The translations under genes were made by a program, and so were the position numbers. DNA of 64,000 nt. Origin: Nitrospiraceae bacterium (GTDB lineage: Bacteria; Nitrospirota; Nitrospiria; Nitrospirales; Nitrospiraceae). The notes under the pieces were generated by a model. The model searched no databases. It had not been told where the DNA came from and saw only the letters and a list, made by a program, of their open reading frames with translations. The stretch covers positions 186,001 through 250,000 of the forward strand of contig DASPUC010000022.1 in the NCBI GenBank assembly GCA_035623075.1. Reading direction: 5' to 3'. Shown here piece by piece: positions 44,886 through 52,816 of the stretch. How positions within the stretch are numbered: the first letter of the stretch is position 1; each line of letters opens with the position of its first letter.

Positions 44886-46751
44886 ATGGCTGGTTCGACG
44901 ATACCATCCGAGCTTGTCAGCGAGCTTCACAACAAAGCGACACAGCTCCGAATCGACTGCGTGCGAGCTACTTCTGAAGCCGGGAGCGGCCATCCCTCCA
45001 GTTGCTGTTCAGCCGCAGACATTGTGGCTGCACTTTTCTTTTCCGTCATGCGCTATGATCCGAAGAATCCGAAAGCTCGCAATAGTGATCGCTTTGTCCT
45101 CTCGAAGGGCCACGCGGCGCCTTTGCTTTATGCCGCCTGGGCTGAAGCAGGACTTTTTCCCAAGGGCGATCTGTTGAAATTACGAACCTTGACATCAGAT
45201 TTGGAAGGGCACCCGACTCCCCGCCTGTCCTTTGTCGACATGGCCACCGGCTCCCTCGGTCAAGGACTGCCCGTTGGGATCGGTATCGCCTTGAATGCCA
45301 AATATATCGATAAGCTAGACCATCGCACCTACGTCCTCATGGGTGATGGAGAGTCCGTCGAAGGGTCTGTCTGGGAAGCGGTCGAAGCAGCTCGCCATCA
45401 CCAACTCGATAACTTGTGCGCGGTCGTCGATATCAACCGTCTCGGCCAAAGCGACCCCACCATGCTGCAACACGATATGGAGGCCTATCACTCACGATGG
45501 AGCGGATTCGGTTGGCACGCGATCGTCGTGGATGGACACGATCTTTCCGCATTGCTTGCGGCCTTCGACGAGGCGTCGCACGTAGCAGGCAAACCAACCG
45601 TCCTGCTGGCCAAGACGCTGAAAGGCCGCGGCATCTCGTTCATGGAAAACCACCCGAGCTGGCATGGAAAACCAATTCCCAAAGGGGAAGAGACGCAGAA
45701 GGCCATCGACGAACTGACCAGACAGTTCAAACCCATCAGTGCATCGGTACGCATTCAGACGCCGACGGCATCAGCTCCCCGTTCTTTCGCCGCCAACCCT
45801 CTTCCGCGTTCCCCATACAAGCGAGGAGATTCCGCCGCGACGCGCGAAGCATTCGGGGTGGCCTTGGAGGCTCTCGGATCGGTGAACCAGTTAGTCGTGG
45901 GTCTCGATGCGGACGTCAAGAACTCAACCTACACGGACAAATTCGGCAAGAAGTTTCCCGATCGCTTTTTCGAGAACTTCATCGCCGAGCAGAACATGGT
46001 CGGTGCGGCAGCCGGCCTAGCAGCCTGCGGAAAGATCCCGTTCGCGGCGACATTCGCCTGTTTCCTTACACGGGCGTACGACTTCATCCGCATGGCGGCT
46101 ATCAGTCAATCGAATATCAAGCTCATCGGAACCCATGTAGGTGTCAGCATCGGTGAAGATGGCCCGTCCCAGATGGGTTTAGAAGACATCGCCATGATGG
46201 CCGCTCAGCCTGGTGTCACCGTGCTCTACCCTTCAGATGCCACCACCACCTACCGTCTGGTTGAACTTGCGGCGAACCACAAAGGTATGGTGTACCTGCG
46301 TGCCGGCCGTCCAAAGTCGCCCGTGTTATATGGACCTGAGGAAGAATTTCAAATCGGGGGAAGCAAGCTCGTTCGCCAAAGTGCCTCCGATACCCTGACG
46401 ATCGTCGCTGCAGGTGTCACTCTTTTTGAAGCCCTCAAGGCCCATGATCAATTGAAGGCTGCTGGAATCTCTGTACGAGTGATTGACCTCTATAGCATCG
46501 TCCCCATCGACCGCGCCACCTTAATGGACAGTGCCCGGCTCACACAGGGCAGAATCCTGACCGTGGAGGATCACTACCCCCACGGTGGATTGGGTGATGC
46601 AGTCCTCAGTGCAGTGGGATCGGAAGGCATTCGAGTACACAAATTGGCCATCCGTACGATTCCCCATAGCGGAAAGCCAGAGGAACTCGTGGATCACTTT
46701 GGCATCGGAGCGCGATCGATTGTTGAAGCGGCCAAACAAATCCTTAAGTAG
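44886..46751 (+). CDS. tkt: transketolase
   Basis: A 621-residue single-chain, TPP-dependent enzyme of the pentose phosphate pathway. The start region GHPSSCCSAADIVAALFF, the SKGH catalytic segment and GDGESVEGSVWEA (TPP-binding GDG-N-like) are seen in the N-terminal half. The pyrimidine domain has AEQNMVGAAAGLA, and the C-terminal domain is complete. Its length is that of mammalian-type transketolases. A strong ribosome binding site (GGAAGGAG) precedes ATG 44886. The Crp/Fnr gene overlaps its end. Confidence 0.95.
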   Translation: MAGSTIPSELVSELHNKATQLRIDCVRATSEAGSGHPSSCCSAADIVAALFFSVMRYDPKNPKARNSDRFVLSKGHAAPLLYAAWAEAGLFPKGDLLKLRTLTSDLEGHPTPRLSFVDMATGSLGQGLPVGIGIALNAKYIDKLDHRTYVLMGDGESVEGSVWEAVEAARHHQLDNLCAVVDINRLGQSDPTMLQHDMEAYHSRWSGFGWHAIVVDGHDLSALLAAFDEASHVAGKPTVLLAKTLKGRGISFMENHPSWHGKPIPKGEETQKAIDELTRQFKPISASVRIQTPTASAPRSFAANPLPRSPYKRGDSAATREAFGVALEALGSVNQLVVGLDADVKNSTYTDKFGKKFPDRFFENFIAEQNMVGAAAGLAACGKIPFAATFACFLTRAYDFIRMAAISQSNIKLIGTHVGVSIGEDGPSQMGLEDIAMMAAQPGVTVLYPSDATTTYRLVELAANHKGMVYLRAGRPKSPVLYGPEEEFQIGGSKLVRQSASDTLTIVAAGVTLFEALKAHDQLKAAGISVRVIDLYSIVPIDRATLMDSARLTQGRILTVEDHYPHGGLGDAVLSAVGSEGIRVHKLAIRTIPHSGKPEELVDHFGIGARSIVEAAKQILK

Positions 46752-47448
46752 CCGGTCCGGTTCTGACCTCCCTCGCGAACTCGACCGTATTCCCCTGCTG
46801 AATATCCTGGCTCGATCAGACCGCCAACGCATGCTCCAAGAACTCACCGAGTCCCAGTACGGGAAGAACGATGTGATTTTCCGGGAAGGCGACCCCACTG
46901 AATATTTTCACATCGTGAAAGAAGGCACGGTGAAGTGCGTGAAGTCCACGCCGGACGGGAAAGAATGCACCATCAAGATGTTGATGCCCGGCGATCTTTT
47001 TTGCTGCGACGCCGCTGCGTTCGAGGGAGCCTGCCACCCCGGCACTGCTCAACCGATGGGAAACGTCAGCATTCTCCGCCTAAGCAAGAAGTCCTACCTC
47101 GACATGTTGCGGCATAACCCGGAGGCTGCAATAGAAGTGATCAAATATCTGGGAACCCGCCTGCACGAAGCGCAGGAGAAAACCAAGATTCTGGCGTTGG
47201 ACCGGGCCGACCAGCGTCTTGCGTCCCTCCTCGTCGACCTCGCCACGCGGAACGGCATCGAAGACCCCCACGGTATTCGCTTGAACATACGGCTCACGCG
47301 GGAAGACATGGCCAACATGGTCGGTATCACCACAGAGACTGCCATCCGAATCATGAGTCGATTTAAACGGGGTCGCCTCGTTTCCGGTACCGCCAAGCGG
47401 CTCATTATCCGCGATCTCCCTCGGTTGAAAGGCCTCGCCGCAGGCTGA
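46720..47448 (+). CDS. Crp/Fnr-family transcription regulator
   Basis: A 242-residue regulator whose likely start is TTG 46720, 9 nt after GGAG and inside tkt (32-nt overlap). The cyclic-nucleotide-binding-like beta-barrel spans residues about 20-145 (DVIFREGDPTEYFHIVKEGTVK), a long C-helix follows, and the winged helix contains LTREDMANMVGITTETAIRIMSRF. The E-T-A-I-R recognition helix resembles the E-xx-(S)R of FNR. The N-terminal FNR Cys cluster is absent, but a CC pair (LFCCDAA) and other Cys are present. It may sense redox or NO. It lies 180 nt before nirK, which has a matching palindrome. Confidence 0.85.
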   Translation: MLKRPNKSLSSRSGSDLPRELDRIPLLNILARSDRQRMLQELTESQYGKNDVIFREGDPTEYFHIVKEGTVKCVKSTPDGKECTIKMLMPGDLFCCDAAAFEGACHPGTAQPMGNVSILRLSKKSYLDMLRHNPEAAIEVIKYLGTRLHEAQEKTKILALDRADQRLASLLVDLATRNGIEDPHGIRLNIRLTREDMANMVGITTETAIRIMSRFKRGRLVSGTAKRLIIRDLPRLKGLAAG

Positions 47449-47491
47449 CAGCCGGCTCTCGTGCAAAGCCAGGTCTTCCGGTTTGTTTCAA

Positions 47492-47511
47492 AATATGACA
47501 TTAGTCATATT
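47492..47511 (+). promoter_or_regulatory. Crp/Fnr-type palindrome upstream of nirK
   Basis: AATATGAC-ATTA-GTCATATT has perfect 8-bp arms around a 4-nt centre, the half-site geometry of FNR-like operators (TTGAT-N4-ATCAA) but with TGAC halves. Its centre is 41.5 bp from the start point predicted from the TATGCT at 47531-47536. That is the exact class II activator position. Confidence 0.7.
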
Positions 47512-47530
47512 GCGGGCCTGGCATTCTGTG

Positions 47531-47536
47531 TATGCT
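47531..47536 (+). promoter_or_regulatory. -10 element of the nirK promoter
   Basis: TATGCT (4/6 to TATAAT) places initiation near 47543. No -35 box is needed if the palindrome at 47492 is bound by an activator. About 86 nt of leader remains before the ATG. Confidence 0.45.
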
Positions 47537-47628
47537 CCCTCCACCATGAGCGAACGAAAAACCGCCGAGTAGTCCCGGCCGTTCAGGTATTCGGCTGTGA
47601 ATCCATTAGCAATAGGAGGAGCATTGGG

Positions 47629-48609
47629 ATGATGCAATCACAAAGTGCCTCTTGCAGACTCGCTGTCGCGGCGAGCCTGCTGGTTGCAGGGGCAGTAGTC
47701 ACTCCAGCGGCATGGGCCAAAACGCACGAAATCACGATGACCGCCGTAGAAACCGACGTCGTGATCGACGGCAGCGGTGAGAAGTACGCAGCCTGGACAT
47801 TTGACGGCCAGATGCCAGGCCCGGTTGTGCGGGTCACAGAAGGCGACACGATCAACTTCACGCTTAGGAACCCGGAGACCAACAAAAATCCTCATGCGAT
47901 GGATTTTCACGCTGCAGAAATCGATTTTCTCAAGAACTATCGGGCAATCAACGCCGGCGAAACCATCAGCTATACGTTTGTCGCCAAGAAGCCCGGCATC
48001 TTCTTCTATCACTGCGGAGCGCCTCCGATGATCCAACACATCGCGCGCGGCATGTTCGGCGCGATTATCGTCGATCCAAAGGAGGCGAAAGCCTGGCCCA
48101 AGGCAGATCGCGAGTATGTTTTAATTCAGTCTGAATACTTTAAGAATCCCGGCGATGTGCAGGCGATGTTCGACCGGAAGTTCGACGGCATGATGTTCAA
48201 TGGCGGCATCTTCAAGTACCATCCGTTTGTGACTGGTGGCGGGAAGCTGGATGCCAAGCCTGGCGAACGGGTCCGGATCTACTTCGTCAACGCCGGACCG
48301 AACGAGTTTTCCTCGTTCCACCCGATCGGTGAGATTTGGGACAACGTCTATGAGAGCGGCAATCCGGCCAATAGTTTGAAGGGCGTGCAGACGTACGTCG
48401 TAGGGCCCGGTAGCGCGGCCACCTTCGATGTGGTGATCGAGTCCGCCGGTGCATACCCGCTGGTGACCCACTCATTGACAGGCGCTCTCCGTGGCGCGAT
48501 TGCGGTTCTCCTGGCCTCGCCTGACGCCAAACCAGCGCCACTGATGCCGATGGTGCCGTGGAAAATTGCGACACCACAAACAGAGATTACGCCAGTCCCA
48601 ACGCCATAA
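47629..48609 (+). CDS. nirK: copper-containing nitrite reductase
   Basis: A 326-residue periplasmic multicopper enzyme reducing nitrite to NO. ATG 47629 is chosen because AGGAGGAG is 8 nt upstream. A signal peptide (LAVAASLLVAGAVVTPAAWA) is present. Type-1 copper ligands lie in NPHAMDFH and HCGAPPMIQHIARGM; the catalytic Asp is in AMDFHAA, and the catalytic His is in FHPIGEIWDN. The last copper ligand His is in VTHSLTGALRG. The length (about 300 mature residues) is that of a two-domain NirK without a fused cytochrome. Confidence 0.9.
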   Translation: MMQSQSASCRLAVAASLLVAGAVVTPAAWAKTHEITMTAVETDVVIDGSGEKYAAWTFDGQMPGPVVRVTEGDTINFTLRNPETNKNPHAMDFHAAEIDFLKNYRAINAGETISYTFVAKKPGIFFYHCGAPPMIQHIARGMFGAIIVDPKEAKAWPKADREYVLIQSEYFKNPGDVQAMFDRKFDGMMFNGGIFKYHPFVTGGGKLDAKPGERVRIYFVNAGPNEFSSFHPIGEIWDNVYESGNPANSLKGVQTYVVGPGSAATFDVVIESAGAYPLVTHSLTGALRGAIAVLLASPDAKPAPLMPMVPWKIATPQTEITPVPTP

Positions 48610-48620
48610 AAAGAGCAGCG

Positions 48621-48646
48621 GGCCGGCCAGCGTTCCTTGGCCGGTC
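48621..48646 (+). terminator. GC-rich hairpin after nirK
   Basis: GGCCGGCCA and TGGCCGGTC pair over 9 bp (one G-U) around an 8-nt loop, 11 nt after the nirK stop. No T-run follows on the plus strand, so it is a weak or rho-assisted terminator or an mRNA-stabilising hairpin. The HMA-like gene follows. Confidence 0.4.
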
Positions 48647-48673
48647 GGCCCGGGCCGAGGATTCGTTCGAGAC

Positions 48674-49060
48674 GTGGTCAACAGACACTTCCTTCTCCAC
48701 CTCGCATTCGCTTGCGGAGTCGTGAGTATCCCTGCCCTCGTCGGTGCAGCAGATGAGTGCATCACACTCCTATTCTCAGGATTGGCATGTCAGCACAGTT
48801 ATGCAACGCTTGAGCAGAACCTCATGCGCATTCCTGGCGTGACGCGGATCGACTCCCATACGGTTCCAAACCATATTCTCATCGACGCAGATTCTGCTCT
48901 TGTAGACCCTGATTCATTGGTCGTTCGCGCGAACAACCTCCTCGAAGCGGAACCTCCCTGCCGGGTCACACGGATGAAGTCCTGCATATCAGCAGACCTT
49001 CGCACGACCATCGGACAAACCCCAGAGGAAACTTCTTCGATTTCCCAGTTTGGTCAATGA
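48674..49060 (+). CDS. periplasmic HMA-like protein without the full metal motif
   Basis: A 128-residue protein from GTG 48674, without a good ribosome binding site. A signal peptide (LLHLAFACGVVSIPALVGAA) is followed by a heavy-metal-associated-like fold: GLACQHSYATLEQNLMRIPGV, then IDADSALVDPDSLVVRANNLLE. The usual CxHC... metal motif CxxC is here CQHS, so only one Cys remains. Other Cys near the end (PCRVTRMKSC) may compensate. Copper binding near NirK is an attractive but unproven idea. Confidence 0.65.
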   Translation: MVNRHFLLHLAFACGVVSIPALVGAADECITLLFSGLACQHSYATLEQNLMRIPGVTRIDSHTVPNHILIDADSALVDPDSLVVRANNLLEAEPPCRVTRMKSCISADLRTTIGQTPEETSSISQFGQ

Positions 49061-49218
49061 AACGAGACTCGCGATGCGCGCACGACGATGCGCTACGTGC
49101 TCAGGATGCGGTAACTGGAAGCGGCAACGAGTGAACGGAATCAATTACTTGGAAGAAGGCATAAAGTAGATGTTACGGAAGCCATTGCATCAATATCCCT
49201 GTTGATGCTGCGGTCAAC

Positions 49219-49536
49219 TTATGGATTGGGAGCGACAAACACCAACACCTTGAGCCGCTGGCTCGTGTGATTTTTGACCCCATGTTCCTGGCCTGCAGGG
49301 GCCATCGTTCCCTGTCCCGGTCCCAGCACCTGTTTTTCCGATCCGACCTGAAAAATGCCTTGCCCCTCAAGAACCAAATAGACCTTATCCTGCTCTCCGT
49401 GAACATGGCCCTTTTGTTCTTGCCCCGGCTCGAAGCAGTAGACATCGCAGAAGAATCTAGGTGATTGGAAGATGTTGTTCTTCTTCATCTTCTCTGAGCT
49501 AAACTGCTGAAAGTCAGATAAATTCACGATTTTCAT
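49219..49536 (-). CDS. single-domain cupin
   Basis: A 105-residue protein. ATG 49536 follows GAGGAGG. Cupin motif 1 is CFEPGQEQKGHVHGEQDKVYLVLEG, and motif 2 is GTMAPAGQEHGVKN. The metal-binding His and Glu residues are present, so it is likely metal-dependent, but no activity can be assigned. It starts 20 nt after the stop of the CCG-domain gene and is co-transcribed with it. Confidence 0.8.
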   Translation of the reverse strand: MKIVNLSDFQQFSSEKMKKNNIFQSPRFFCDVYCFEPGQEQKGHVHGEQDKVYLVLEGQGIFQVGSEKQVLGPGQGTMAPAGQEHGVKNHTSQRLKVLVFVAPNP

Positions 49537-49556
49537 CGAATCACCAACCTCCTCGA

Positions 49557-50450
49557 TTATGACTTCTGGTGCACCCTTCGTTCTATTCGTCTCACGATGG
49601 AATCCACTGAGATCAAGTGGTGCGATACGCCCAAATTTTTGGCTGGGACGCCGATGGCCAGCCCGAGCAATTGGGGAAGGTGCAGGATCGGCAGATTGAG
49701 CGATGTATTCACTGCCCGACCAGCCCGCTCCTGATAGATATCGAGACTCATATGGCACAAGGGACAAGGGGTTACCATGAAATCAGCTCCTCCGTCTTTG
49801 GCCTCTTTCATGTGGTTTCCCGCCATCGCCACTGCGATCGCCTCCTTTTCAAGAATGATCGGAAAACCGCAACATTGCGTGCGACCCGTGTAGGCGACCG
49901 GTTCCCCACCCACAGCGCTGATTACTTTCTCGAGCGACTGAGGATTTTCCGGATCGTCGAATCCCAGATCCCATGACGGACGCAAGATGTAACAGCCGTA
50001 AAACGGAGCGATGCGAAACTCCCGCATGGGAACGGAGACGAGTCCGCGCAAGCGCGTCAAGCCGATCTCGCGTACCACAATCCACAAAAGATGCTTGACT
50101 TGAACCCGCCCTCGATACTGCACTCCTTCCGGTTCCAACAATCGGTTGATCCGATCCAGCAAGCCTGATTCTGTCTTCAAACGCCGATTGGCGGCACTCA
50201 TCACCCCCTGACAGGTGCCACAGATCGTCATCACGTCTAGTCCCAACACCTCCGCCTGTGCGAACGTCCGAGCATTGAGCGCTAACGCGACGTCCGGATC
50301 GGCCTCCGTCACGACACCGGCCCCGCAGCACGACGCGGCCGCCAGCTCGACAACGTCGATTCCCAATCGACTGATGATGGCCATCGTCGACAGGTATAGC
50401 TCAGGCGTTGCCCCCTTCGCTGCACAGCCGGGGTATAACGCATACTTCAT
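49557..50450 (-). CDS. CCG-domain subunit (SdhE/HdrB-like)
   Basis: A 297-residue protein with two complete CCG domains: YPGC near residue 9, SCCGAG near residue 42 and ICGTCQG near 75; then YGCY, QCCGFP and PCPLCH. These bind noncubane Fe-S clusters in heterodisulfide reductase B and in SdhE of class E succinate:quinone reductases. ATG 50450 is the likely start. The SdhB-type subunit lies 4.3 kb away at 54740, so they may form one quinone-linked complex, although the genes are not adjacent. Confidence 0.85.
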   Translation of the reverse strand: MKYALYPGCAAKGATPELYLSTMAIISRLGIDVVELAAASCCGAGVVTEADPDVALALNARTFAQAEVLGLDVMTICGTCQGVMSAANRRLKTESGLLDRINRLLEPEGVQYRGRVQVKHLLWIVVREIGLTRLRGLVSVPMREFRIAPFYGCYILRPSWDLGFDDPENPQSLEKVISAVGGEPVAYTGRTQCCGFPIILEKEAIAVAMAGNHMKEAKDGGADFMVTPCPLCHMSLDIYQERAGRAVNTSLNLPILHLPQLLGLAIGVPAKNLGVSHHLISVDSIVRRIERRVHQKS

Positions 50451-50585
50451 GATGGGCACACCTCGATGCCAGTCATCCTTTACGGCAGTATATGCTAGAC
50501 GAGCGGTCAAAATCAGGTGGCTTTGACGCTGAGCCGCGCTTTCAGCTAGGCTGGTTGTCCAGCAAGACGTTCACTGAGTAGCACA

Positions 50586-52283
50586 ATGAATCGCGCTGAC
50601 CGCCGACGCCACGAAGCGCAGCAGGTAAAGATGGGACGACCTTCGGACACCGAAGCCGTCCATACTCTTCTTGATGAAGGCAAGGCCCATCATCAAGCTG
50701 GCCGGCTCCCTGAGGCCGAACGAGCCTATCGTCTCGCACTCGAGATGTCTCCCGACCATCCTGATGCCTCGCACTATCTGGGGCTCTTGCTGTATCGACT
50801 CGGCCGCTTTGACGAGGCTATTCATTTCATCAATGCGGCCATCGAGCAACGACCGTCCAACCCGCTCTATTGGTTCAACCTGGGTGTGGTCACCCAAAAG
50901 GCCTCCCGCGGAGAAGATGCGGTCCAAGCCTATCAACGAGCGATCACGTTGAACCCTCGTTACCTCGATGCCTTCATCAATCTCGGGAATGTTCTGAAAG
51001 ATCACGGATCCGCTTCGGAAGCAAAAGAAGCTTACCAGAAGGCCCTCGTCCTCAATCCATCCCACGCCGATACCCACAACAATCTCGGCGTGATGTTCAA
51101 AGAGGAGGGCCGGCTGGAGGAATCCATCGACTCCTATCGTCGCGCGCTTCAGCTGAAGCCAACGCATGTCGAAGCACTGAACAATCTCGGTCTCGCTTTG
51201 ATGGAACGGGGAACATTGCGAGAGGCCATTTCATCATTCGAACAGGCTCTCGCCATCATGCCCGGCTACGTGAAGGCGCTGTATAATCTCGGTGTGGCAC
51301 GGTCTTGGGCGGGTGATGATCCAACGGCTGTGGCATGTCTTCAGAAGGTAGCCGACATCAAGCATAACCATGGCCGTCCGGTCTCAGAGTCGACGGTCTA
51401 CCGTTCGCGCATCGCCCATGACTGTGAGCAGATCCAGTACCTGCTCGACCGGTCAATTCTCGGAGAGGAGCACCGCCCTTATCTTGATGAACTTCACCGG
51501 CTCCGGAAGGAACTTGATCGCCGTCCATCCGCCGGTAATCGAGTGTCTATTTCACCCGACGCCCTTGCCCCCGTGGCGCCGTCGTTCAATCGACTCTTCT
51601 TTCGGGCGCCAGCCGAACACCTTCCGAATGGAGCGATCAATCCTGCGCTCGACGTGGCAGCAGTTGAATCCAGGTATCTCTTCAAGCAGCCGGAAGTCAC
51701 CTTCATTGACGATCTCCTTGCGCAGGAAGCGCTCGACACGTTACGACGATTCTGCTGGGAGTCGACGATCTGGAAAGCGGATTATGAAAACGGGTATATC
51801 GGAGCGTTCCTGGGAGACGGGTTTGCCACGCCGTTACTGTTTCAAATCGCCGAGGAACTGCGATTGAAATTTCCTCGCGTCTTCAAACAACATCGGCTGA
51901 CGCAGGCCTGGGCTTTCAAACACGACAGCACGAGGCGAGGGCTCAATATCCACGCTGATGCTGCGGCAGTAAACGTGAATTTCTGGATCACACCGGACGA
52001 CGCCAATCTCAATCCGGACACCGGCGGGTTAGTGGTGTACGACAAGGAAGCTCCACGAACGTGGAACTTTCGTGATTACAACAGCGACCGCAATAAGCCG
52101 AAGATTCTGGAATGGCTCAAGGAGGTCGATGCACAGGCGGTTAAGATTCCCTATCGTGCCAACCGCGCGGTCGTGTTCAACTCCGATCTGTTTCATGAAA
52201 CCGACGAAGTCTCGTTCAAGAACGACTATCTCAGTCGGCGCATCAACATCACGCTGCTCTATGGCTATCGGCATCAGGGCTAG
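50586..52283 (+). CDS. TPR protein fused to a 2OG-Fe(II) oxygenase-like domain
   Basis: A 565-residue protein. Residues about 20-240 are five or six TPRs (DHPDASHYLGLLLYRLGRF and similar). A linker follows. The C-terminal 200 residues resemble 2-oxoglutarate-Fe(II) hydroxylases: NIHADAAAVNVNFW gives HxD, LFHETDEV gives the distal His, and a downstream Arg (RRINITLLYG) could bind 2OG. It would hydroxylate a substrate recruited by the TPRs. The substrate, protein or sugar, is unknown. Complete and without a signal peptide. Confidence 0.8.
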   Translation: MNRADRRRHEAQQVKMGRPSDTEAVHTLLDEGKAHHQAGRLPEAERAYRLALEMSPDHPDASHYLGLLLYRLGRFDEAIHFINAAIEQRPSNPLYWFNLGVVTQKASRGEDAVQAYQRAITLNPRYLDAFINLGNVLKDHGSASEAKEAYQKALVLNPSHADTHNNLGVMFKEEGRLEESIDSYRRALQLKPTHVEALNNLGLALMERGTLREAISSFEQALAIMPGYVKALYNLGVARSWAGDDPTAVACLQKVADIKHNHGRPVSESTVYRSRIAHDCEQIQYLLDRSILGEEHRPYLDELHRLRKELDRRPSAGNRVSISPDALAPVAPSFNRLFFRAPAEHLPNGAINPALDVAAVESRYLFKQPEVTFIDDLLAQEALDTLRRFCWESTIWKADYENGYIGAFLGDGFATPLLFQIAEELRLKFPRVFKQHRLTQAWAFKHDSTRRGLNIHADAAAVNVNFWITPDDANLNPDTGGLVVYDKEAPRTWNFRDYNSDRNKPKILEWLKEVDAQAVKIPYRANRAVVFNSDLFHETDEVSFKNDYLSRRINITLLYGYRHQG

Positions 52284-52435
52284 GTCTGCCGGCGCTTCGG
52301 TCGATCACGGCACGCACATGGATCAATCCGCTCGGCAAAACAGTCCGACAGGACGCAACAGGTTCGCATCGATTAGCCATGCACTGTAAGTCGTCCTAAG
52401 GAAGGGAGAGAAGATAACTCGTTGCGGGCACGCGG

Positions 52436-52789
52436 CTAGGAGACGTTCTGTTCTTCCTGTTGTTGACGCTGGTATGGTTCCATTTCGATTTCCTTCACGA
52501 CGTGTTGCAGCCGCGCCCATTCTTCAGGAGCCATTGTTATAAACTCCAAACCGAACTCCTTGGCACGGCTCCACCGGACGACCGCCTGTTGGATTTTAAT
52601 AGGAGGTTCGTGATCGTCCGTTTCAATCAGGACATCGAGGGACGCGCCAGGCTGCACGTCGGTCAGGCTGGCGACCCGGCAGCCACGAATGGAAAGATCA
52701 ACGACGTTGCCTTCTCCGCCGATCACATTGATGGTGGAGAAGGAACTCCGAAAACGCACTAAAAAACGCGGGCATTTCCGTTTGTCCAT
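52436..52789 (-). CDS. PilZ-domain protein
   Basis: A 117-residue cytosolic protein. The RxxxR motif is KRKCPRFLVRF near residue 3, and the DxSxxG motif is VVDLSIRGCRV near residue 29; both are needed for c-di-GMP binding. The rest is the six-strand barrel (VQPGASLDVLIET, VVRWSRAKEFGLEF), ending in a Gln-rich tail. It is 27 nt downstream of rtcB on the same strand. It is a c-di-GMP effector with unknown partner. Confidence 0.9.
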   Translation of the reverse strand: MDKRKCPRFLVRFRSSFSTINVIGGEGNVVDLSIRGCRVASLTDVQPGASLDVLIETDDHEPPIKIQQAVVRWSRAKEFGLEFITMAPEEWARLQHVVKEIEMEPYQRQQQEEQNVS

Positions 52790-52816
52790 CGGAGGACCTC
52801 GTGGATCGGTGTACTG

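Noticed and set aside
44719-44907. 62-codon minus-strand frame with charged helix-like sequence
   Set aside because: It covers the tkt ribosome binding site and the end of the fibronectin gene, and has no ribosome binding site of its own. The sequence is protein-like, so it is not fully excluded.
49537-49767. Long N-terminal extension of the cupin frame
   Set aside because: The extension runs antisense-like through the CCG-gene end and has no ribosome binding site. GAGGAGG points to ATG 49536.
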